Shown piece by piece: positions 25,049 to 33,307 of a stretch of 64,000 bases of DNA. The translations under genes and the position numbers were made by a program. The notes beneath the pieces were generated by a model. It saw only the letters and a program-made list of their open reading frames with translations. It ran no database searches and had not been told where the DNA came from. Position 1 is the stretch's first letter; each line of letters starts with the position of its first letter. Source of the stretch: Arthrobacter sp. B6 (lineage in GTDB: Bacteria; Actinomycetota; Actinomycetes; Actinomycetales; Micrococcaceae); NCBI RefSeq assembly GCF_001663775.1, contig NZ_KV467168.1:1285408-1349407 (forward strand), written 5' to 3'.

Positions 25049-26775
25049 GAGTCCCCACACTGAGGCGCCAGGCCGCAGCCGGAACTTCCGCAATTATCGT
25101 TGCTGCAGCAGCATTCCTGAGTTTGAGTTCGGGCACTGATGCTGCCTGGACGGACGATGAATACGTCGGCACCGCTGCGGGGGTCATGATCGCCGGAAAC
25201 TGCAGTACAACGCCCCTCTTCCGGACAGAATCAGCAGCCCGGCAACTCTCTGGCCTGCTGGGAGCAGATGAACTGGATTCCCTTGCGGCACTTCAAGGGC
25301 TCTCCGTTGAGAATGCAAGGGGAACAGTGTCAGTGACCCCTGCTTCGGCGATCCAGATCAACCCCGTTACTTTCAGCGCTCCACTTGAGGCCAGCGCGCT
25401 GGGCAGTCCGTTGCTTTCGGCGACGTTGGGACTCGATGCGGCCGCTGGAGAGGCAGGTGCCTACAACCAGTGGGGGCGCGCCACAGGCAGTGGCCAGGCG
25501 GCCGCTGCCGCGGGAACGGTAAACGACCAATCCGGGGCCATTGATGCCACCGGGACGGCCGACGGATCAGCCACTATGCCCCGGTCGGCGAGCATCAACC
25601 TGTCCTCGCTCGTGCCAGCCTCCGCGGCCGACATGACCTTGGACATCGGCGCAGTCGCAAGCTCCGCCGAGGTGGATGCATGCCTGCTGGTCAATGGCTG
25701 GCCCACACCAAATCCCGTTCCGGTAGAGAACCGCACATACGGGATCGCCGGAGCGGACCTGAAAGCAGGAGTCCCTTCTGTTCAAAGCATGGCGGCGGCG
25801 ACAACTTCGGCCATTGACGACGCGGTGGATGATCTTGCCGCCCTCGACGACCCCGGCGGACAGGTCACCACGACGATCAACACCGGAATCAGGGCGCTCG
25901 TTCAGGGCGCGGCCGGGAGCCTCACACTGGGCACCGTGGACACCGTCATCACCATCGGGACCCTCGATCTGAGCGGAGTCCAGCCCCTGCTGACGGGAAC
26001 CATCAGCGATGGTGTCGTCACCATTGACCTCAGCAACAGCAGCGCCACGGTCAACCTCGCCGCACTCCGGGGAGGAGCCAACGGGTTCAATGGCCTTCCG
26101 CCCAACACCGTCATCGGCATCGACCAGGCACTGCTTCAGGAAGTCAGCCAGCGGACCACGGTGCTGCTGGCAGAGTGGTCCTCCGGGATGGCCCTTGCGC
26201 TGGAACAGGCCCTGGAAGCAGCCACTTTTACCATGCAGACCCAAGTGGTGCTCCGGGCAGACGTACCCCTGCTCGGCACAGTCGATGTAGCCCGGCTGAG
26301 CATTGGCTACGCAACCACACTGGGGGCCTTCCTGGACGGCTCTGCTCCCCAGCCCACCATCACCACCGAAGTCCTCAGCGGAGCCCTATCCGGCCTGGAT
26401 ACGCTGCTTACGCCGATCCTTACTGCCTTGAACAACGGAACAGGAACCGTTGTTGAAGGAGTCCTCGTTCCGGCCCTGCAGGGAACCAGCGGAGTGATCC
26501 CAACAGCTGTGACTGGAATAGAGGGAGCCGCCGACGGAGTCACGGAAGAACTGGACGCCATCCTTGATCCCCTGGCAGGGGTTCTTTCCCTCACCATCAA
26601 CGTCCAACCCGACCAACCCGGAGCACCCGTCACGTCCGCTGCCGCCGGCAATTCCGCACCCGGCGAGTACAAGATCTCCGCACTACGGATCGCAACCCTT
26701 GGCAATGCGGCGGAAATCTACCTGGCCACAGCTTCAGCAGGTCCAGTGATCTTCAGACCGGAACCAGCCCCATGA
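25045..26775 (+). CDS. Choice-of-anchor G family surface protein
   Basis: This 576-residue protein has an N-terminal export signal of the SipW-cognate type: basic start, hydrophobic core, then TDAAWTDDEYVGTAAG. The long mature region is Ala, Gly, Thr and Asp rich beta sequence with few aromatic residues, as in actinobacterial choice-of-anchor G proteins. No LPXTG motif or C-terminal membrane helix is seen, so it may be secreted or held by partners. It is the last gene of the envelope cluster, followed by a strong hairpin. Confidence 0.7.
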   Translation: MRVPTLRRQAAAGTSAIIVAAAAFLSLSSGTDAAWTDDEYVGTAAGVMIAGNCSTTPLFRTESAARQLSGLLGADELDSLAALQGLSVENARGTVSVTPASAIQINPVTFSAPLEASALGSPLLSATLGLDAAAGEAGAYNQWGRATGSGQAAAAAGTVNDQSGAIDATGTADGSATMPRSASINLSSLVPASAADMTLDIGAVASSAEVDACLLVNGWPTPNPVPVENRTYGIAGADLKAGVPSVQSMAAATTSAIDDAVDDLAALDDPGGQVTTTINTGIRALVQGAAGSLTLGTVDTVITIGTLDLSGVQPLLTGTISDGVVTIDLSNSSATVNLAALRGGANGFNGLPPNTVIGIDQALLQEVSQRTTVLLAEWSSGMALALEQALEAATFTMQTQVVLRADVPLLGTVDVARLSIGYATTLGAFLDGSAPQPTITTEVLSGALSGLDTLLTPILTALNNGTGTVVEGVLVPALQGTSGVIPTAVTGIEGAADGVTEELDAILDPLAGVLSLTINVQPDQPGAPVTSAAAGNSAPGEYKISALRIATLGNAAEIYLATASAGPVIFRPEPAP

Positions 26776-26828
26776 CGCGACTCCTCAACGCAGGCCGAGA
26801 GCCGGGACCGGGACGCGCCGGGCGCGAA

Positions 26829-26862
26829 GAAGGCCCGCAATTGGGGGAAACGGCGGGCCTTC
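26829..26862 (+). terminator. Terminator hairpin after the envelope cluster
   Basis: A perfect 10-base stem (GAAGGCCCGC at 26829-26838, GCGGGCCTTC at 26853-26862) with a 14-base loop lies 54 bases past the last stop of the cluster. There is no long T-run, which is common for GC-rich actinobacterial terminators. Confidence 0.75.
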
Positions 26863-27333
26863 AACTGCAAAGGCTACATAGCGGACACAAGAACAACGAA
26901 TGGACAATTATGTGCTCCTGATCTGGTGTGGGCGGCTGTGCCCGCTGGTTTGTGCTCTCAGGAGACGTCGATGTGTTGCAGCACTACCGCGCGGCGCTGC
27001 CAGCGGCGGGCTGGGAAGTGGTCGAGGATGACGGGCGCCACCTGCGGGCCCAGCGTGATGGCCGGGCGTTCGAGGTGAGGCCGTGCCCTGGAGGCGGTGC
27101 CATCTGGACCGGAAGCGAGGACGACCCCGCGTACGGACAAGGAACGGTGATGCAGCCGGATACTGACATTTGCAGCGCACACCACTTCTGAAAACTCCAG
27201 CAGTATCTTTGGACTGCTGCCGGGCAGCGTGAACTGCGGCTGCTTTCCTCTGGCACCCGCTTGACGACGGCGGCACGCACCCAGGTGCGCGCCCCGCCGT
27301 CGTGCGCCAGACAAGACCCCGGCGCCGCCGCTA
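26863..27333. other. Gene-poor stretch with possible coding remnant
   Basis: About 470 bases without a confident gene. A frame at 26928-27191 on the plus strand (87 codons, GTG start) contains a believable segment, DVDVLQHYRAALPAAGWEV, but lacks a ribosome site and ends oddly. Another plausible fragment reads on the minus strand (VAKLIAAAPGSCLAHDGG, about 27260-27360). Both look like decayed gene pieces rather than working genes. Confidence 0.35.
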
Positions 27334-28247
27334 TCAGCTTGGCGACCCCGCGATGCTTGACCCTGCGTCGGCTGCCACCTTTTCGAGGCCGGTCAGGAGA
27401 TCCTGCAACCCGGGCTCTTCGAGGGGGAAGTGGCCGCAACCACGCAGCAGTTGGCTGGTGGTGGGGCCGGGCAAGGTTCGCAGAGTGCCCTCGCTGAGCT
27501 CCACTGGGGTCCACTCGTCGAGCTCGGGTGCATCAGGTGGACTGGGAAGAGTGCCGTGCGTGCCTGGGCATGTGGATGCTGCATATAGCTGGCAAGGAAC
27601 CCCAGAGGGACCCATCCGCCGCCTCCGCGTGCATCTTTCGCGCAGAGCCGGCCCAGGCCGGGGTCCAGCCCCATGCTCCTGAGATCGGCGATCCAGGAGA
27701 CCTTGACGGGGACCCTGGCGATCGGCCCGCGGACCAGCTTGAGCAGTGGCATGAAGACCAGCGCGAAAGATTTGAGCCGCGTCATCGTTGAGCGGGCGGA
27801 CTTCTCTCGTGGGTCGAGCAGGCAGGTGGCGACCACGGCCGTGACGCGGCGTGAACGGGCCGCTGCCTCCACCGTGAGCAAACCCCCGATGCTGGCCCCG
27901 AAGAGGATGACGGGACGGCCGTCGTCTTCAGCTGAAATGACGTCAACCAGTAAGTCGACCCAGTCCTCGTAGGTCACTGTTCCGCGCGACGTTGTCACCG
28001 TTCGGCCGTAGAGAGGCAAATCCACAGCAGTCAGATCGACGCCCCGGCCTGCCAGGAGGGACGCAACAGGCCAGAGCGCCGCAGCATGGGCTCCCGCGCC
28101 ATGGACCACGAGCATCCGAACCGTGGCATTGGCGTCCCGTAACCGGAGGAGGTGGACCCGATGGTTCCTCCAGGCCCACCACTCCGAGGCCGGGGGCACA
28201 AGTGACTTCCTTCGGGAAGGCGACAAGAAGCTCGCGTAGTCCTCCAT
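27334..28247 (-). pseudogene. Alpha/beta hydrolase with a late frameshift
   Basis: The N-terminal 240 residues carry the fold: oxyanion region MLVVHGAGAHAAALWP, nucleophile elbow ILFGASIGGLLTVEAA, and cap-like helices. The reading frame then breaks at about 27526, within a run of three Gs on the plus strand. The catalytic Asp region (ELDEWTPVELSEG) and His region (LRGCGHFPLEEPG) are in the next frame, ending at 27334. One missing base in LMHP/ELDEW restores a full-length serine hydrolase of about 304 residues. Unless this is an error in the sequence, the product lacks two of its three catalytic residues. Start chosen at ATG 28247; its ribosome site is weak. Confidence 0.75.
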
Positions 28248-28296
28248 GCTGACGTCTTGGATATCCTGGTGCCTCAAGATCCGTTTCGCGATGCGA

Positions 28297-28506
28297 TTAG
28301 CCGAGGCTCTCGAACACCAGTGTTGCCTGGATGCGGTCACCGCCGCCGATCATTCCCTTGCTCCCGCTGCTCGCGGTGGTGATGGTGTGGAGCCGATAGC
28401 CCTTCGCAGCCTGATCGTTGATCGTCTTCTCCAGGGAAGTCAGGTTGCCCGAACCGGTTCCCCACAGTTTCTCCTTAAGAATCACCTGCAGGACCACGTA
28501 GTGCAT
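28297..28506 (-). CDS. DUF4177-like small protein
   Basis: A 69-residue protein with the DUF4177 pattern: a beta strand MHYVVLQVILKEKLW, then LEKTINDQAAKGYRLHTIT, then a final strand ATLVFESLG. Family members are short alpha-beta proteins of unknown role. The frame is open further upstream, but only this part matches. A GGAAG lies before the ATG. It sits between the broken hydrolase and a TetR gene on the same strand. Confidence 0.65.
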   Translation of the reverse strand: MHYVVLQVILKEKLWGTGSGNLTSLEKTINDQAAKGYRLHTITTASSGSKGMIGGGDRIQATLVFESLG

Positions 28507-28633
28507 GACACGGCTTCCTTCCGTCGCTGGCCAATTGGGAGCAATGCTAGTTGACGCGTCCCGCTCCTCCGGGGCGTTGGCGACGGCGCGTCGAGGGTAT
28601 CGACAGTGCGCCAGGTCAACGCCGGGCGGCGGA

Positions 28634-29200
28634 TCAGTCCGATGCCCGGGTGTGCCCACACGGCACAAACGCTCGCACGACGGCATCAATGGGTGCGAAC
28701 ACGTCTGCACCGGGGTCCACAGTCACCCGCTGGATGATCATGCCTTCGCCCACTGCGGTGATGGCAGTGGCCGCCGCCGCGGGATCATGCGCTCCGAGGC
28801 GCTCCATGGTGGTCTCGACGAAGGACCGGAAGTACGCGCGTCCGGCGAGCAGGGGGCGGCGGACGTCCTCGTTGTGCGTGCCTTCGAGGAAAAGTACATA
28901 CCGGGCAAGGGTCCGGGTCCGGGATGCTGTGGTGGCGGTTTCGACGGCGTGGGCCAGCAGAGCGACGAAGGCGCCAACATCAGCCGGCGGGCTTGGCCGG
29001 CTCACCAGGTCAGCCAGGTCAAGTTCCGCAAGCCACTCGACCACCCCGGTCAGGAGGGCGGCACGGGTGCGGAAGTAGTTCGACGTCGAACCCCTTGGAA
29101 CCCCGGCCTCCACGTCAACCCTGATGTGGGTAAGAGCCTTCAGGCCCTGGGTGCCAAGCAGCTCCACGGCAGCATCGAGAATCCGTGTACGAATGGACAT
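28634..29200 (-). CDS. TetR-family regulator of the hemerythrin/SRPBCC regulon
   Basis: This 188-residue TetR protein has its helix-turn-helix within the first 50 residues (SIRTRILDAAVELLGTQG, then VPRGSTSNYFRTRAALL). The start is placed at ATG 29200, where the family sequence begins. It is divergent from the hemerythrin-like gene at 29291, and the gap holds two ACTAC-N4-GTAGT palindromes; a third lies at 31551 before the SRPBCC gene. It is therefore the likely repressor of those genes and of itself. The ligand is unknown. Confidence 0.88.
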   Translation of the reverse strand: MSIRTRILDAAVELLGTQGLKALTHIRVDVEAGVPRGSTSNYFRTRAALLTGVVEWLAELDLADLVSRPSPPADVGAFVALLAHAVETATTASRTRTLARYVLFLEGTHNEDVRRPLLAGRAYFRSFVETTMERLGAHDPAAAATAITAVGEGMIIQRVTVDPGADVFAPIDAVVRAFVPCGHTRASD

Positions 29201-29207
29201 ACTCCAT

Positions 29208-29244
29208 ACTACAAAGGTAGTGACATCGCCACTACATAAGTAGT
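29208..29244. promoter_or_regulatory. Two ACTAC-N4-GTAGT operators
   Basis: Perfect 5-base inverted repeats with a 4-base spacer occur at 29208-29221 and 29231-29244, 23 bases apart (about two helical turns), between the divergent TetR and hemerythrin-like genes. Spacing and symmetry are those of a TetR dimer pair. Confidence 0.8.
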
Positions 29245-29290
29245 AACCTGTTTGCATGGCTCGCGTGATTCTGAAATGGAGGTAATCCAA

Positions 29291-30037
29291 ATGACAGACT
29301 TCTTCACCATGCATCCCGGTGAAACCGCAGCTCCCGTGCCGCCGGGACCTCCCGTGCCGCCGGGACCGGTCCTGTCGTCAGGCTCGACTGGCATTCGGCG
29401 GGTTCACCGCTTCCTCCACTGGGCGTACAAGGAGGCGCCCGGCCTGGTGCGTTCGGCAGCGCCCGGAGACACTTTCCGCGCCGCCTACGTGGGGGAAGTG
29501 CTCGGGAACTTCGACAAGGTGCTCCTGATCCACCAGGAAGGCCAGGACCTGTTCATGTACCCGCAACTGGCGCAGCGGGCACCGGCAAGTGCGCCGCACG
29601 TGGAGCAGATGCTTGACCAGCACAGGAAAATTCGGGAACGCGTCCAGAGCATCGAGCCCGTCCGTAAGCGCTGGATGCAGACTGCAGACGAAGAGAACCG
29701 GGAAGTGCTGGCAAAGGGCTACGAGGACGTGCAGTCAGTTCTCAGCGAGCATCTGCGCCGCGAGGTCAACGAAGTGATGCCCGCCGTCGACCGGGTCGTG
29801 ACGGAGGAGGAACTGAAAGCGATGATTCAGCACGGGGTCAAGCAGCACGACAAGAAGTTCCTCGTCACCTACCTCGGAATGGTTCTGGCCACGAACCCGC
29901 CCGATGACCGAAGGGAAATATTCTTTGAGGAGATTCCCGCCCCAGCCCGCCTGGGCTACCGTCTCATCGGCCGCAGGATGTACCGCAAGCAATACGCGAC
30001 GCTCTTCCCGGGAAGGCCGATCCCCGAAACTCTTTAG
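29291..30037 (+). CDS. Hemerythrin-like HHE-domain protein, second copy
   Basis: This 248-residue paralogue of the protein at 13202 shares the start MTDFFTM, the LGNFDKVL segment, the His-rich helix pattern (HQEGQDLFMYPQ and HVEQMLDQHRKI) and the ending RPIPETL. The N-terminal Pro/Gly-rich linker is seven residues longer, with PPGP repeated. ATG 29291 follows GGAGG. It is the gene most directly controlled by the adjacent TetR operators. A di-iron or oxygen/redox role is inferred from the fold alone. Confidence 0.78.
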   Translation: MTDFFTMHPGETAAPVPPGPPVPPGPVLSSGSTGIRRVHRFLHWAYKEAPGLVRSAAPGDTFRAAYVGEVLGNFDKVLLIHQEGQDLFMYPQLAQRAPASAPHVEQMLDQHRKIRERVQSIEPVRKRWMQTADEENREVLAKGYEDVQSVLSEHLRREVNEVMPAVDRVVTEEELKAMIQHGVKQHDKKFLVTYLGMVLATNPPDDRREIFFEEIPAPARLGYRLIGRRMYRKQYATLFPGRPIPETL

Positions 30038-30084
30038 CAGGAGCGCAACTGGGACCTCAAATGGTGGAGTTCCGGGTGCAGGAT

Positions 30085-30849
30085 TCAGCCTTTCGCGAGC
30101 ATGATCGGCTGGTAGTAGCCGCTTACGTCGGGCATGAGCCATTCGGCTGCGGTGAACCCGGCCGAGACCAGCTGGCTTTCGAGTTGCGAGCGTTGCAGGG
30201 CACGGTAGCGGGTGGTCCCCGAACGTGCCCGCCATGATCCAGCCGCTTCTTCGGTGAAAGTGAACAACTCGATGTCCACGTACTCCGCATCCTGCGACCA
30301 CCGCCAAGCCTGGCCCGACGCATGCCGCGACCCGACGTCCCCGTGGACCGAGACCGGCACCCCGGCGGGTCGGGTGCGCCGCAACGCGTCATAGTCGCGA
30401 AGGGAGACGAGCAGCAGCCCGGCCGGCCGCAGGCACGCCCGGACACTGCGCACGGCACGTTGCAGATCTTCGTCCGTGAGCAGGTGCGGCAGTGCGTTAT
30501 CGCAGGAAATGACCACGTCAAAGGTCTCTTCGACGTTCTCACGGACGTCGCGGACGTCACAGGCCCTGAAATCGACGTCGATTCCCCTCTCGGCCGCCTC
30601 CACCCGGGCCCGGTCAACAGCCGCGTGGCTCACGTCGGTGGCTGTCACACTGTAACCAAGCGCCGCCAGCGGCAGGGCCTGGGTTCCGATGCCGCACGTG
30701 CAGTCCAGCAGGCGACCCTCGGTGATCCCCCGCTGCGCGAGGATGTCTGCGATGACCCGCCCATGCCACAGAGCCGCTGACCACCAATCAGCGAAGAGCA
30801 GATGGTACTCAGACGCAAGGTCGTCATAGAACTGTTCCGGGCTAGCCAT
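30085..30849 (-). CDS. Class I SAM-dependent methyltransferase
   Basis: This 254-residue protein has the Rossmann SAM site: motif I LLDCTCGIGTQALPLAALGY near residue 48, an acidic residue ending the second strand (VTATDVSH), and FDVVISCDNALPHLL near 110. The start at 30849 gives the usual MASPEQFYDDLASEYH beginning; a start six codons earlier is possible. It lies between the hemerythrin-like and SRPBCC genes and reads with the latter on the minus strand. The methyl acceptor is unknown. Confidence 0.85.
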   Translation of the reverse strand: MASPEQFYDDLASEYHLLFADWWSAALWHGRVIADILAQRGITEGRLLDCTCGIGTQALPLAALGYSVTATDVSHAAVDRARVEAAERGIDVDFRACDVRDVRENVEETFDVVISCDNALPHLLTDEDLQRAVRSVRACLRPAGLLLVSLRDYDALRRTRPAGVPVSVHGDVGSRHASGQAWRWSQDAEYVDIELFTFTEEAAGSWRARSGTTRYRALQRSQLESQLVSAGFTAAEWLMPDVSGYYQPIMLAKG

Positions 30850-30924
30850 ACCGGTGAGACCTCGCATTCTCAGCCTGCTTTGAAACGCCCGACGGCGGGT
30901 GCGACGGCGGGTGCCCAGCGGCCG

Positions 30925-31383
30925 TCACGGGCCGTCAGGGCGTGGGCGTTCCTCAACTACCCGGGTCAGGGTCTTGAGGTTGCGACGGAGGGACCTGCCC
31001 AGGAGCCGGTTCACCAGCGGATCGGGCAGTTTGCCCAGCAGGCCGCCCATCGAGCCGGTCACGAGCCGCTCGGTGACGCGTGTGCCGCCGCCGTTCGGTT
31101 CCAGCATGAACGTCGCAGTGAGGTCGCGCTCTCCTCCGACCGAGCGGGACACCATCCGCCGGGGCGGCTCGAACTCCGTGAATTCGACCATCCAGTCGAA
31201 CTCACGGCCCATGAAGCGGGTTGTTCCCCAGCCTCGGGTTCCCAGCCCCGGGGGGACCGTCCCAACCGGCCCGGACTTAGTGACGAAGGCGTCGTAGACC
31301 GAGAGGTTCTCGAACTTCGCCAGGAAATCGAAGACTTCCTGGGGTGGCCTGGCCACAACCACGCATTCTTCCACTACAGGCAT
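30925..31383 (-). CDS. SRPBCC/polyketide cyclase-like protein
   Basis: This 152-residue protein has the START/Bet v1-like fold: an N-terminal strand (VVEECVVVARPPQEVFDFLA), middle strands with DWMVEFTEFEPPRRMVS and a C-terminal helix with LLGRSLRRNLKTLTRVVEE. ATG 31383 follows AGGAG. Members bind hydrophobic ligands and occur as cyclases or lipid carriers. An ACTAC-N4-GTAGT operator lies 168 bases upstream, so the TetR at 28634 probably controls it. A broken relative lies at 41461. Confidence 0.82.
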   Translation of the reverse strand: MPVVEECVVVARPPQEVFDFLAKFENLSVYDAFVTKSGPVGTVPPGLGTRGWGTTRFMGREFDWMVEFTEFEPPRRMVSRSVGGERDLTATFMLEPNGGGTRVTERLVTGSMGGLLGKLPDPLVNRLLGRSLRRNLKTLTRVVEERPRPDGP

Positions 31384-31550
31384 CGGATGCTCCTTTGAAG
31401 CCACCTGGTTTCCTGGCCCGATGAGGACGCTGTCGCATAGATGCAGCCCTCGGGAATGCTTGGGCACAATTCGAGGAGTTGCGCCATAGACGTTGGGATA
31501 AGAGAGGTTCCCGTCATAGGCACAAGGTACTACTTCCTTCACCACAAGTC

Positions 31551-31564
31551 ACTACTTTCGTAGT
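31551..31564. promoter_or_regulatory. Third ACTAC-N4-GTAGT operator
   Basis: A perfect copy of the operator at 29.2 kb, upstream of the SRPBCC gene (minus) and also upstream of the CUT2 importer (plus). A half-site ACTAC 22 bases to the left (31529) hints at a degenerate second site. It extends the TetR regulon beyond the divergent pair. Confidence 0.7.
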
Positions 31565-31658
31565 ACCGGCCGTCGACTCCCCCCACCCTCGCTTTGACCC
31601 TTTACATAGCCGAAAAACCCGGCCAAAACAGCCGTGGTAGTAAGCAATCGTTTATCCC

Positions 31659-31687
31659 TTGACGGAACAGAACCGGCCCTGTAACAG
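31659..31687 (+). promoter_or_regulatory. Promoter of the CUT2 sugar importer
   Basis: TTGACG (31659-31664) and TAACAG (31682-31687) are spaced by 17 bases and end 19 bases before the importer start codon. This is a good match to a housekeeping promoter. Confidence 0.55.
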
Positions 31688-31705
31688 TTAGGCGTGGGCG
31701 GATCG

Positions 31706-33307
31706 ATGGAGAACCCCGAGCTGAATGGCACGGCGTCGATCCCCGGTGGGCTCACCCAAGGTTCCGCGGCCCCAACGCCCCTCCTGGAAGTCCGTGGACT
31801 GACCAAAAGTTTCTTCGGCATTCCCGTCCTGGAAGACGCCCACCTTACCCTTCACCGGGGCCAGGTCCACGGGCTTGTGGGCGAAAACGGCGCCGGGAAG
31901 TCCACCCTGATGAAAGTGCTTGCGGGGGTGTACCAGCCGGACGCGGGAACAGTGCTCCTGGACGGCCGGGAAGTCAGGTTCAGCCACCCAACAAAGGCCC
32001 ACGAAGCCGGTCTGTCATCGGTATTCCAGGAGTTCAACCTCCTTCCCGACCGGACGGTGGCCGAGAACATCTACCTGGGCCGGGAGCCCCGCCGCGGAGT
32101 CCTGGTGAACAAGTCTCTGATGAACGGGAAAACGGCGGAGCTGCTGCAGTCGCTCGGGATCACCGCCATCCGGCCCACCGCGCAGGTGCGGAGCCTGACC
32201 GTGGCGGAGCAGCAGGTGGTGGAGATTGCGAAGGCGGTCAGCTATGACGCCCGGATCGTCTCCATGGATGAGCCCACCGCCGCGCTGGCCGGCGCCGAAG
32301 TTGAGCTCCTCTACCAGATCGTGTCCCGGCTTCGGGACCGCGGAACGGGCATCCTCTATGTCTCCCACAGGCTCCGGGAGCTCTTCGACCTGTGCGACGT
32401 CATCACCGTCCTGAAGGACGGCCGCGTGGTCAGCACCGGCCCGGCCTCCGAACTCGACGACGCACGGCTGGTCCGGCTGATGGTTGGCCGGCCCATTTGG
32501 GCCTTCTTCCCGGACAAGCTGCCGCGGACAGACAGCGATGCTGAAGGCACAAACGCTGAAGGTGCCGTTGTCTCCGCGAAGCCGATCCTCGAGTTGCAGG
32601 GTGCTGGGAACGGCCAACTGGATGGGATCAGCTTCAGCGTTCAGCCGGGTGAGATTGTTGGGCTCGCCGGTCTCCAGGGCTCCGGCCGGACGGAACTGCT
32701 GCACGCCATTTTCGGCGCCGCCCCCTTCAACCGCGGCACCATGAAGGTGGAGGGCCGGGAAGTCCTGCCCAAGACGCCAAGGGAGGGGGTCCGGGCGCGC
32801 ATGGCCCTCATCACCGAAGACCGCAAGGCTGAGGGCCTGAGCCTGAACCAGTCCATCCTGAACAACGCGCTGACCGTCATCAGATCAGTTTTCCCGCGCC
32901 GCACCGGAGCGGTCCAAACCGAGATCCCCGGCGTGTTTTCCTCCCTCGAGGTTGTGGCGCGGGACTTGGACCAGGAGGTGCAGTACCTCTCCGGCGGGAA
33001 CCAGCAGAAAGTGGTCCTTGCCAAGTGGCTGGCCATCCGCCCCCGACTGGTCCTGCTGGATGAGCCCACCCGCGGCATAGATGTGGGAGCCAAAGTGGCG
33101 GTGTACCGGTTGATGCGCACGCTGGCCGCCGAAGGCAAAGCCATCCTGATGGCCTCCAGCGAATTGCCGGAGGTCATCGGCATGTCCGACCGGATCCTGG
33201 TCATGCGCGACGGGCGCCTCGCCGGCGAGCTTCCGGCCGGAACGTCCGAGGAAGCCGTCCTGCAGCTGGGAACGGGCGCCAGGACTGCACCTGGAGGAGG
33301 GACATGA
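31706..33307 (+). CDS. CUT2 sugar ABC transporter ATPase (RbsA-like)
   Basis: This protein of 533 residues has two ABC domains in one chain, the CUT2 hallmark. The first has Walker A GENGAGKST and Walker B IVSMDEPTAAL. The second has the degenerate P-loop GLQGSGRTE, signature YLSGGNQQKV and Walker B LVLLDEPTRG. ATG 31706 is chosen over a GTG 12 bases earlier because the spacing from GGG is better; either is possible. It overlaps the first permease gene by four bases. With the two permeases and the binding protein it imports a monosaccharide. Confidence 0.92.
   Translation: MENPELNGTASIPGGLTQGSAAPTPLLEVRGLTKSFFGIPVLEDAHLTLHRGQVHGLVGENGAGKSTLMKVLAGVYQPDAGTVLLDGREVRFSHPTKAHEAGLSSVFQEFNLLPDRTVAENIYLGREPRRGVLVNKSLMNGKTAELLQSLGITAIRPTAQVRSLTVAEQQVVEIAKAVSYDARIVSMDEPTAALAGAEVELLYQIVSRLRDRGTGILYVSHRLRELFDLCDVITVLKDGRVVSTGPASELDDARLVRLMVGRPIWAFFPDKLPRTDSDAEGTNAEGAVVSAKPILELQGAGNGQLDGISFSVQPGEIVGLAGLQGSGRTELLHAIFGAAPFNRGTMKVEGREVLPKTPREGVRARMALITEDRKAEGLSLNQSILNNALTVIRSVFPRRTGAVQTEIPGVFSSLEVVARDLDQEVQYLSGGNQQKVVLAKWLAIRPRLVLLDEPTRGIDVGAKVAVYRLMRTLAAEGKAILMASSELPEVIGMSDRILVMRDGRLAGELPAGTSEEAVLQLGTGARTAPGGGT

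Noticed and set aside
28505..29239. 244-codon plus-strand frame over the TetR gene
   Set aside because: The minus strand has the TetR helix-turn-helix and operator context; this frame is antisense.
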